From Planctomycetales bacterium (GTDB lineage Bacteria > Planctomycetota > Planctomycetia > Planctomycetales > Planctomycetaceae), in NCBI GenBank assembly GCA_026400835.1, contig JAPLOA010000088.1:150338-214337 (forward strand): 64,000 nt of DNA. Reading direction: 5' to 3'. Numbering within the stretch: the first letter of the stretch is position 1; every line of letters begins with the position of its first letter. The notes under the pieces were generated by a model, which worked only from the letters and a program-made list of their open reading frames with translations, did not search any database and had not been told where the DNA came from. Of this stretch, positions 56,625 through 64,000 are shown piece after piece. Position numbers and translations under genes: made by a program.

Positions 56625-57115
56625 ACTGTCGTCCCTGACAAATTCCCGGAGACCATCCGCTTTCCCTGCTGATGATCGACCCGGAAGTGTACGGCGAACA
56701 CCGACCTTGCGTCAATTGGGATTCACGCCGCAATGTTTTCCATAAACCAATGATGCAAAACAACTTAGGACTCAATCACGTTTCCGTAAGGCTTTCTTCT
56801 CATTGGAGAGTCGATCAAGCGCCAATCTGGTGAAGAAAGTTGTGCTTCACTTATTCGTACCCTGCACATGGCCGGCAGGATTGGCATCAGGAGACGCTTA
56901 AGTTTCAGGAACTCAGAGATCATCAACGTCGCGAAATCAAAGGGTCCATGATGCTTTTCGGTTCACGATCCGCACGAAATCAACTCTCCCCCAGAGCGCC
57001 TCGATTCCCTTTTTCCTGATTTCAGGGGTCAAGGGTGGCGAGCGGCCCGGTCAAGGATACCATTCCGCCCTGTGGTTTGGTTTTTCATTGGATCGGATTG
57101 TTGGAGAAGATTCAC
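56625..57115. other. Divergent intergenic region, kdsD/argG
   Basis: About 490 bases between divergent genes. No domain-bearing frame. It should hold the promoter and leader of argG; no arginine operator could be identified. Confidence 0.4.
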
Positions 57116-58333
57116 GTGGGCAAATCGGTTGTACTGGCCTACAGCGGCGGACTGGATACGTCAGTATTGGTTGGATGGCTTCAGGATGAAGGTTACGACG
57201 TTCACTGTCTCTACGTTGATCTCGGTCAGCCCTGCGAAGACCGTGATGCGATCATGAAGAAGGCTCGCGATATCGGAGCTAAGTCTGCGGAACTTGTGGA
57301 CGTTCGTGAAGAACTGTGCCGCGATTTTGCATTCCCCGTTCTGCAATGGCAGGCTCGCTATGAGAACATTTATCTCATGGGCACCAGCATCGCTCGTCCG
57401 CTGATCGCCAAAGCCTGTCTGCAGCGTGGTCGTGAAGTTGGCGCGGAGGCGTTTGTGCATGGAGCAACCGGCAAGGGCAACGATCAGTGTCGATTTCAGC
57501 TTGCCGCCGAAGCTCTGGAGCCGGGCATTCGCATTATCGCCCCTTGGCGCATGCAGAAGTTCCGCGATCTGTTCCCTGGCCGAACGGAGATGCTGGAGTA
57601 TTGCGAAAAGAAGAATATCCCGGTGAAGGCAACGGCGAAAAAGCCATACTCCAGCGACGAAAACTGTCTCCATATCAGCTACGAAGCCGGCGACCTGGAA
57701 GACCCTACTGTTGATGGCACCAGCGTCATTGACTTTGGCATGTCCGTTTCTCCGCAAGAAGCTCCCGATAAAGAAGAAACCGTCACGATTCAGTTTGAGT
57801 CTGGCGTGCCTGTTGCCGTCAACGGCAGGAAGCTGAGCCCTGCGAAGCTGGTCGAGGAACTCAACCAGATTGGCGGCCGCAATGGCTGTGGCCGAATCGA
57901 CATCGTGGAAAATCGCTTCGTCGGTATGAAGAGCCGTGGAGTGTACGAAGCGCCGGGCATGACGCTGCTGTATGCGGCTCATCAGGGTCTGGAGCAGATG
58001 ACACTCGACCGCGACCTGACTCACCTGCGTGATTCACTCAGCGCTCAGGTGGCTGAGATGGTCTACTACGGATTCTGGTACTGTGCCAAGATGGATGCTT
58101 TGATGGCCTTCATCCGCGAAACTCAGAAGCCTGTTACCGGCGAAGTGAAGCTGACTCTCTATAAGGGCAATGTGCGAGTCAGCAGCCGGACATCTCCGTA
58201 CAGCCTATACAAAGCCGACATCGCCAGCATGGAGCGTGGCGGGTCGTACGACCAGACCGACGCGGAAGGCTTCCTTCGCATCATGGGCCTGCCAGTACGA
58301 GTTCAGGGGGCTGTGCGGCCTCGCAAGTATTGA
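57116..58333 (+). CDS. argG: Argininosuccinate synthase
   Basis: A 405-residue ATP-dependent ligase joining citrulline and aspartate in arginine synthesis. SVVLAYSGGLDTSVLVGWL contains the PP-loop of the N-type ATP pyrophosphatase, and YSSDENCLHISYEAGDLEDP and ARPLIAK mark the active site. The GTG at 57116 is chosen because VGKSVVLAYSGGLDTS follows GGAGAAG by seven bases and gives the usual length; an upstream GTG at 57035 adds unrelated sequence. A terminator follows. Confidence 0.96.
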   Translation: MGKSVVLAYSGGLDTSVLVGWLQDEGYDVHCLYVDLGQPCEDRDAIMKKARDIGAKSAELVDVREELCRDFAFPVLQWQARYENIYLMGTSIARPLIAKACLQRGREVGAEAFVHGATGKGNDQCRFQLAAEALEPGIRIIAPWRMQKFRDLFPGRTEMLEYCEKKNIPVKATAKKPYSSDENCLHISYEAGDLEDPTVDGTSVIDFGMSVSPQEAPDKEETVTIQFESGVPVAVNGRKLSPAKLVEELNQIGGRNGCGRIDIVENRFVGMKSRGVYEAPGMTLLYAAHQGLEQMTLDRDLTHLRDSLSAQVAEMVYYGFWYCAKMDALMAFIRETQKPVTGEVKLTLYKGNVRVSSRTSPYSLYKADIASMERGGSYDQTDAEGFLRIMGLPVRVQGAVRPRKY

Positions 58334-58378
58334 TCAGTCCGGATCCATCGTTCGTCGCAAATGTGTCAATTGAACTAC

Positions 58379-58412
58379 GACGGCGGAGCAAAAAGCTCTG
58401 CCGTCTTTTTTT
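58379..58412 (+). terminator. Intrinsic terminator after argG
   Basis: GACGGCGGAGC at 58379-58389 pairs with GCTCTGCCGTC at 58395-58405 around AAAAA, followed by seven T. Confidence 0.93.
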
Positions 58413-58457
58413 GCCGTATTGTTTGGAAGCACGACGAAATCACTGACAGTCTTCCGT

Positions 58458-61400
58458 TCACCGTCGACCAGGAACCTCGATTCCCTCGCGAATCATATCC
58501 GCGAGTTCTTTGGTCGACAGTTTACCGGCCGCATCGGCTCCGGAAAGAACTCCATCGACCAGATCCCGCTTCTCATCATGCATCTGCAGAATCTGTTCTT
58601 CGATCGTTCCGCGAGCAATGATGCGGTAAACCATCACGGGTTTTGTCTGCCCAATACGGTGGGCTCGGTCGGTCGCCTGATCTTCAACGGCAGGATTCCA
58701 CCATGGATCCATATGAATCACGTAATCAGCCGCCGTGAGGTTCAGCCCGGTACCGCCGGCTTTCAGTGAGATCAAAAAGACATCGCTCTCCCCTCGTTGA
58801 AACGCTTCCACTCGTTCCTGTCGCTGAACCGGCGTTGTCTGCCCGTCGAGATATTGATAACTAAAGCCGGCCTTCTCCAAAGCTTCCCGAATGAGTGCCA
58901 GGTGAGTTGTGAATTGGCTGAAGATCAGCGGACGATTACCCTGTTCTTTTAACTGTTCAAGCTGTTCCATCAGCACGTCCAGTTTGGCCGACGAGCCTTT
59001 CCATTTGTCATCCACGAGACCAATATGACACGACAGCTGGCGCAGTCGAGTCAGCATCTGAAGAACTTTGAATCGCTGATCATGCGACAGATTTTCATCG
59101 CCGATCTGATCCAGTTCGGTCACTGCCGCGAGTCGCATCTGATCATACCGCAGTCGCTCGTCGGCACTGAGATCCACCATCAGATTCGTTTCAGTACGAG
59201 CCGGCAGATCTTTCAACACATCACGCTTGGATCGACGCAAAATGAACGGAGCAATAACCTGTGACAGAGCGAGGCGGCGATCGCTGTTGCTTTCTTTTTC
59301 GATCGGAGCCGCGAAACGGCGACGGAACTGTTCCCACGAACCCAGAACTCCCGGAGCCACAGTATGGAAGATACTCCACAGTTCTCCCAGATGATTCTCC
59401 ATCGGCGTGCCGGTCAGCGCGATCTTCCATTCGGCCTCGAACGTGCGAATCTGTGCGGCCGTTTTGCTGTTACTGTTCTTGATATTCTGAGCTTCGTCCA
59501 GAATCAACGTGCCCCATTTGATCTCCCTGAGCAGTTCAGCCTCGCGAAGAGCAAGCCCGTAACTGCAGATCACGAGATCTCCTTCGCCGACTTTGTTCTT
59601 CAGATCGATGCGATCGATATCTCGAAACAGGATCGGCGTCAGTGAGGGAGTAAAGCGTTCGCATTCGCGTTGCCAGTTGAAACCCAGCGATGTGGGCGCA
59701 ATCACCAGAGTCGGACCGGATTCAACTCGCGTTAACAGCAGAGCCAGTGTCTGGACGGTTTTACCGAGCCCCATGTCATCGGCCAGAATTCCGCCGACGC
59801 CCCATTGCGACAGTCGGCAAAGCCAGCGAAACCCTTCGAGCTGGTAATCTCGCAGTTCTGCATTCAGGCCGGCTGGTGGATCCTGAACCGTATCCTGAGC
59901 ATCTCGCAGACGCTTGAGACATTTGTCCCAGTGCTTGTCCGCTTCAATTTGAATCTTGGCTGCTTCCAGCACATTCACAATCGGAGCCGCTGACGCATCC
60001 AGCTGGAGCTTGCCTCGATTCTCCTGACTGACATCGGAAAGACGCTTCAGAGCATCTCGCAATTCCGCCGCCACAGCCGCCCATTTGCCTGGCGAGATTT
60101 CCATCAGCCCGTTCATGGGGCGGCCATGCATTCCGGCCAGGATTTCCTTGAGCGAAATTTCCTGATCACCGATCTGACAAGTTCCGCTGAGCCCGAACCA
60201 GTCTCGCTGACGTGACACTTCAACTCGCACATTATTTGCGGTAAGTCGACCGATCACATCAAACCGACTGACCGAATCCTTATGCCACAAGACAGTCAGT
60301 TCAGCTCGTTCAACCGCCGAACCAGCATCCGTCAGCAGATTGCTGATCGCGTCTCCATCGGTCATACGCCAGCTCCAGCGACTCAGCGGGAGGCCCCGAC
60401 TGATCTGTAGTTCTGCCACGACGTCCTGAGCACGTCGAATCTCGGCCGGTATGTCGCGAACAAACTGCACGGGTTCGCCATCGACCCTTTCGTGAATTCG
60501 TGCCAGACCTTCTCCGGGAGCATGCAGCATCTGATTGCGATCTCGAACCTGAATCGAGACATCAAGCGCGCCGCTGCGGCGAAGTTGCAGCATTAGCACA
60601 GGCTGAGTTTCTGCGGGAACTTCTTTGCCCGCAACCGACTCCGGCAGACGCACCGCCATGCAGGCTCGCAACGGTTCCAGTTGCTGCAGCAGGACTGGCA
60701 TCTTGTCTTTCGGGACGACGTCACTCTTCTCCAGCAACTGGCGGCAAATCTCAAACGAATGCAACGGCCCTCTAAAGTAGACCGCTTCTTTCAGTGCCTG
60801 GGCATAGGCGAGGACGCCGCGAGACACATCCAACAGCTTGACCTCACCAATCTTTCCCAGCCGCGCGACATAGTCACCGACACTGGTGGAAAGCTGCAGG
60901 CCCTGATCAGTCTCATTGACAAGGATCTGCAGCGGCTCCATCCTTAGAGCACAAGGTTCTCGGTCGTAACAGAACAGATCAGTTCCCGCCAGAACTCTCA
61001 ATCCTTCCGCCACTTCGATCGTGGGAGACTGCCAGCGTTCCTGTTTGACGAGATCTGCCAATTGGTGGTCGACAAGTGACCAATTCGAACGGGCGGCCTT
61101 GAGAAAGGCTTCGATTGTGCTTTCCTTCCCTTTGGTCCAGCCGCCTTTTTTCTCTTGTTGGATACAGGGGAAGAGACGACTGGAACCGTAATAGCCATCC
61201 TCGGCCAAATTCCAGACGTAGCGTGTCTGAGGTTTCTCTTCCACCGTCACTTCGGTGCGTGCGGCTTGTTCCAGTTGAGCATTCTGAGTCAGGGACTTGA
61301 GCAAAGAGAGTGTCTGGCGAAAATCCTTGTCGGGATTATTGGCCGCGTCTCCAAGGATTGCCTTCGACAAAGCTGACTGCGGATCCTCAAGCATCGCTTC

Positions 61401-61817
61401 CAGCTTCAAACCCATGAAGTAAGTATGCTCACACAGTTCAAGATCTCCACAGGTGCAATCGTAGCCAAAAGATCTTCTCGCGATATCGATGTCGATGGAA
61501 CATTCGTAAGTGACGACTCCGACTGCTACGGAACAATTTACTCCCGAGCAGCGGTCTATCGATTTGACCGTGAGTTTCGCTCGCAGTTTTTCCGCTCGAA
61601 CAGCGACATCGTCGTCATGCTCACCAAGAAAGACACTCAGCGCATCTTCCCATTCGTTGTGCAGTTCTTCCGGATCCAGATCCGAATCGACTTGAGGCTT
61701 TGCCTTTCCCTTCTTGCCCCCCATGCGGGCGAGGAGTTGCGCTAACAGTTCAGGATCGGCAAACCGAGACATCGAACGGGGATCTCGGCGACTTCTGGAA
61801 TTCTTACCGCGAGCCAT
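58458..61817 (-). CDS. SWIM-SNF2 family DNA translocase
   Basis: A 1119-residue SNF2-type ATPase. The N-terminal third has a SWIM zinc finger, CTCGDLELCEH. The helicase core begins near residue 680: DDMGLGKTVQTLALLL is motif I, LILDEAQNIKN motif II and GGTGLNLTAADYVIHMDPWWNP the C-terminal motifs V-VI, with RAHRIGQ at the end. The family remodels DNA-protein complexes or supports repair in bacteria. The ATG at 61817 starts MARGKNSR. It is a large single gene on the minus strand, convergent with argG. Confidence 0.92.
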   Translation of the reverse strand: MARGKNSRSRRDPRSMSRFADPELLAQLLARMGGKKGKAKPQVDSDLDPEELHNEWEDALSVFLGEHDDDVAVRAEKLRAKLTVKSIDRCSGVNCSVAVGVVTYECSIDIDIARRSFGYDCTCGDLELCEHTYFMGLKLEAMLEDPQSALSKAILGDAANNPDKDFRQTLSLLKSLTQNAQLEQAARTEVTVEEKPQTRYVWNLAEDGYYGSSRLFPCIQQEKKGGWTKGKESTIEAFLKAARSNWSLVDHQLADLVKQERWQSPTIEVAEGLRVLAGTDLFCYDREPCALRMEPLQILVNETDQGLQLSTSVGDYVARLGKIGEVKLLDVSRGVLAYAQALKEAVYFRGPLHSFEICRQLLEKSDVVPKDKMPVLLQQLEPLRACMAVRLPESVAGKEVPAETQPVLMLQLRRSGALDVSIQVRDRNQMLHAPGEGLARIHERVDGEPVQFVRDIPAEIRRAQDVVAELQISRGLPLSRWSWRMTDGDAISNLLTDAGSAVERAELTVLWHKDSVSRFDVIGRLTANNVRVEVSRQRDWFGLSGTCQIGDQEISLKEILAGMHGRPMNGLMEISPGKWAAVAAELRDALKRLSDVSQENRGKLQLDASAAPIVNVLEAAKIQIEADKHWDKCLKRLRDAQDTVQDPPAGLNAELRDYQLEGFRWLCRLSQWGVGGILADDMGLGKTVQTLALLLTRVESGPTLVIAPTSLGFNWQRECERFTPSLTPILFRDIDRIDLKNKVGEGDLVICSYGLALREAELLREIKWGTLILDEAQNIKNSNSKTAAQIRTFEAEWKIALTGTPMENHLGELWSIFHTVAPGVLGSWEQFRRRFAAPIEKESNSDRRLALSQVIAPFILRRSKRDVLKDLPARTETNLMVDLSADERLRYDQMRLAAVTELDQIGDENLSHDQRFKVLQMLTRLRQLSCHIGLVDDKWKGSSAKLDVLMEQLEQLKEQGNRPLIFSQFTTHLALIREALEKAGFSYQYLDGQTTPVQRQERVEAFQRGESDVFLISLKAGGTGLNLTAADYVIHMDPWWNPAVEDQATDRAHRIGQTKPVMVYRIIARGTIEEQILQMHDEKRDLVDGVLSGADAAGKLSTKELADMIREGIEVPGRR

Positions 61818-62271
61818 TGAATGCAACTTCCCTGTCTGAAAACCCGGCGAGCAATCCGATCGAACGACCAAAAATTGTGCGTGAGAAAGCTGCCATCGCC
61901 TGAAAAAGCGAGTCGATCAAAACTTGTTTCAGAACGGATGGTCACAAACCAATCGAGAACATCAAGTGTGCTCAATAATTTCTTCGGAATTCAGCAGGCG
62001 GTTTACAGTGATTCCGGGCGGGATCGGTCATTACGGAAAGCAGTGGAGAGAGCATTAGACCGAAAGATTTTGTGACAGAAAGATTAATCGCAAACGGGAA
62101 CATCTGCCAAATTTTTCGGTCACTAAATTTTTCGGTCACTAAATTTTTCGGACGTTTCACCAACGACGTCTTCAAGGCACAGATCCGGTGCCATCACCAC
62201 GCACGAAAACCCTTCGGAATCATGCCTCTTTATGCTCAATGTCCGCAGTCCAGAGAATCCGCTTACGTTGG
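61818..62271. other. Intergenic region with tandem repeats
   Basis: About 450 bases between two minus-strand genes, with the tandem/inverted element described separately and otherwise no supported gene. Confidence 0.4.
62058..62152. repeat. AT-rich tandem and inverted repeat
   Basis: Three tandem 16-bp units AAATTTTTCGGTCACT start at 62109, 62125 and 62141 (the third is cut short). An upstream GACCGAAAGATT at 62058-62069 is the near-inverse. The unit does not resemble a terminator. Confidence 0.8.
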
Positions 62272-63258
62272 CTACACCTCCGAGACCAGCCGGTCCATCC
62301 AGCGTTGAACTTGCAGAGCATCGAAGAACGACCCTCCGAGTGGAACTGGTTCGACGCCGCGGACGACTCGGCAGAAGCAGCGGATTTCTTCGGCCATCAT
62401 GCCGGTTGGACCGAACAGGTCGGCTCGAATTTCCAGCGCCATAGGCCATAACGCTTTGTCGTCCCAGACTTCAATCGGTCGCGGATTCGGTGAAATGCGA
62501 GCTGCCCAGCCGTGGCCGAAGACCTCCATCCGATCGAACCCGCGCGGAGCCATGCCAGTCGTCGTGATGTAGCCCGCTGCGAACGAAGCCAATGTTCCGT
62601 CGGGCCACTGCAATTGAGCCAGCGCGACATCGACGGAGCCATTCGCGACGCGATGAAACTGCGAACTGAATCGATTCGGCTCAGCACGATTCATTAGCAC
62701 TTGCACAGAATACAAATCGTGAACCATCGCAGCCTGCAGCGGGTTCTCGCCAGGGAAATCCTGCACAATGCTGGCTGGTCGATGGCGCACGCAGTCGATG
62801 AATGTCGGGCTACCGCGTCTTGCGACTTCTTCGCGAAGCTGCCTGAACTCGCTGTTGAAAAGCAGAATGTTGCCAAGCATCAGGTTTGACGCATCCTGGT
62901 TCACCAATGGACTCAGCGACTCCGCCTCGACCAGCGAATCAGAGATTGGTTTTTCGAGCAGCACCGTCTTCCCGGCCTGCAGCAACTTCTTCGCGACCCG
63001 CACATGCTCCGACGTCGAACAAGCCACGACCCACGCTTCGGCCCCCGATTCGACGATCGCCAGATCCAGATCCAGCCAACCGTTCACATCGGGCATCTCG
63101 GTCCTGAATTTGTCGAGGCTCTCCTGCCGCCGCGCGACAATGGCGACCAATTCGGCTTCGGCGAGTGAAGACAGCGTCAACGCATGCAGTCGCCCAAACC
63201 GACCAAGTCCGATCACGCCAATCTTTACGGGCTCGAACGGTTTTTGGTTTCGTGCCAT
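62272..63258 (-). CDS. Gfo/Idh/MocA family oxidoreductase
   Basis: A 328-residue NAD(P)-dependent oxidoreductase. The Rossmann start VKIGVIGLGRFGRLHALTL and the EKP motif in VLLEKPISDSLVEAE are characteristic. The C-terminal domain (SPTFIDCVRHRPASIVQD) fits the family. It probably acts on a sugar or inositol derivative; the substrate cannot be told. The ATG at 63258 is used because upstream sequence in frame is unrelated. Confidence 0.9.
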   Translation of the reverse strand: MARNQKPFEPVKIGVIGLGRFGRLHALTLSSLAEAELVAIVARRQESLDKFRTEMPDVNGWLDLDLAIVESGAEAWVVACSTSEHVRVAKKLLQAGKTVLLEKPISDSLVEAESLSPLVNQDASNLMLGNILLFNSEFRQLREEVARRGSPTFIDCVRHRPASIVQDFPGENPLQAAMVHDLYSVQVLMNRAEPNRFSSQFHRVANGSVDVALAQLQWPDGTLASFAAGYITTTGMAPRGFDRMEVFGHGWAARISPNPRPIEVWDDKALWPMALEIRADLFGPTGMMAEEIRCFCRVVRGVEPVPLGGSFFDALQVQRWMDRLVSEV

Positions 63259-63395
63259 GTCAACATTCCAGGGGTGATAATGCTTACGCGTGCCCGGTAA
63301 ATTTCTGCTATCGAGTGACGGCTGCCGGCCGTATCGAGAATGGAACACAAACGCGTCGCAAGGAACTAAAGTGTTCCATCGACATGTCGCGGGAG

Positions 63396-63438
63396 GGCGC
63401 GAGCCCCCCGGTTTTTGCGGCACCGGACGGCTCGCGCC
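63396..63438. repeat. GC-rich intergenic inverted repeat
   Basis: GGCGCGAGCC at 63396-63405 and GGCTCGCGCC at 63429-63438 are perfect 10-bp inverted arms with a 23-base loop. The type GGGCGCGAGCCC is common in planctomycete spacers. Confidence 0.6.
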
Positions 63439-63474
63439 GTTTCGCTAACTGGACAATGTCATTCCATGCGACGA

Positions 63475-63861
63475 CTAAACCCCGCTCAACGTTCCCGTCT
63501 GACCTCCGAATGAATCAGTCTCCATACCAAGCCGCTGCAGGACTGTGACGAAGAACTTCGACAGGGGCAGTTCTTCGACTTCTGGCTTGCTTTGCCATCC
63601 CGCATCACTGTCAATGCCTGCTCCCGCCTGATTATCCTCGTTTCCTTTGCCGAATTTCAGATAGCGACCGTTGGTAAAACCGAGGTTCTTTCCGCCGGCG
63701 GAAATGATCGGATAGTTGCGAGACAAATGAAAGCTGCTGGATGCGGAGCCGTGCATAGCGAGAGTGTTGTCCAGCATATTGCCCTGGCCGGTCGGCTTAG
63801 GTTTAGGCACATCTATTGCGGTATGTTCATATCGAGCGTTGGACGCTTGAGTTGATTGCAA
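63475..63861 (-). pseudogene. C-terminal fragment of a DUF1552 protein
   Basis: About 100 residues match the end of the planctomycete DUF1552 family (NMLDNTLAMHGSASSSFHLS, GRYLKFGKGNEDNQAGAG, VTVLQRLGMETDSF). The sequence upstream on the same strand, to the window edge, does not continue the family and contains repeat-like DNA, so the 5' two-thirds appear lost. The first about 25 residues of the open frame are unrelated. Confidence 0.75.
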
Positions 63862-63924
63862 TTTTTACCACGACGGATTCCTGAAAGATTGATTCTGGAG
63901 GGAATTTTTACAACAGGGAGGTTG

Positions 63925-64000
63925 GGTGTCGAGCGCCGTAGCCGGAGGGAAAAAATTAGCCCACGGCTGTCGCGCAGCGGAAGGAGCCCGACTGTGAGTG
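63925..64000. repeat. Probable planctomycete intergenic repeat at the window edge
   Basis: The stretch CGAGCGCCGTAGCCGGAGGG then TTAGCCCACGGCTGTCGCGC has the character of planctomycete intergenic repeats. It lies directly upstream of the DUF1552 fragment. Confidence 0.35.

Overview
The window reads as chromosome from a planctomycete of the order Planctomycetales. The evidence is family content: a very large secreted protein with the planctomycete extracellular N-terminal motif (LEDRCLLS), a DUF1559 protein, a DUF1080 protein, a DUF1552 fragment, HTTM proteins, very large membrane and coiled-coil proteins, a Cys-rich BBP2-type porin, and intergenic palindromes that can be translated as RCVSEGL, a string I associate with planctomycete repeats. 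Base composition is moderately GC and even. Genus cannot be fixed from the sequence. I saw no rRNA, tRNA, CRISPR array or intact transposase.

Layout. 1-8.6 kb: an inorganic-carbon cluster with the DabA carbonic-anhydrase-like subunit, two NuoL/NuoM-like ion-translocating subunits, and a SulP anion transporter that carries a STAS domain and a P-II-like C-terminus. 9-21.4 kb: an exported spermidine-synthase-like protein, a 1237-residue membrane protein followed by PspA and a small protein, then a minus-strand run of a GGDEF plus degenerate HD-GYP regulator, a lipoprotein methyltransferase, a 583-residue coiled coil and thioredoxin. 22-31 kb: a small membrane protein coupled to a secreted propeller-like protein, a decayed DNA methyltransferase, a large extracellular metzincin-like protein preceded by an 11-G tract, a lipoprotein, an HTTM pair and a sensor kinase lacking its ATPase domain. 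31.8-37.9 kb: a DUF1559 fusion protein, an ECF sigma factor, a tentative small membrane protein and the porin. 38-48.5 kb: housekeeping genes (NAD kinase, ArgB, methionine aminopeptidase, GroEL, GroES) with an Nramp-type transporter bearing three EF-hand-like loops, a CopZ-like protein, a broken CHASE4 chemoreceptor and a TPR-like protein. 48.6-52.2 kb: a DUF1080 protein, a frameshifted membrane gene, a MOSC protein, a truncated basic peptide, a repeat-flanked GxxExxY gene and a SUI1 factor. 52.3-64 kb: an LptC/LptA-like giant next to the Kdo-pathway isomerase KdsD/KpsF, ArgG, a SWIM-SNF2 helicase, a Gfo/Idh/MocA oxidoreductase and a DUF1552 remnant at the edge.

How the parts work together. 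The first four genes form a coherent bicarbonate/CO2 uptake module whose last gene may contain its own P-II-type sensor. The kdsD-lptCA-like pair repeats an LPS-assembly neighbourhood known from Proteobacteria and, with the porin, supports an outer membrane. Much of the rest is accessory: at least three genes are visibly broken (DNA methyltransferase, chemoreceptor, DUF1552 gene), others are frameshifted or truncated, and several families of short palindromic or dispersed repeats lie between genes. The most unusual items are the SulP-STAS-P-II fusion, the poly-G tract that decides the reading frame of a large surface protein, the EF-hand insertion in an Nramp transporter, the GxxExxY gene enclosed by repeats that truncate a neighbour, and a 25-bp motif found three times in the same orientation in intergenic DNA.
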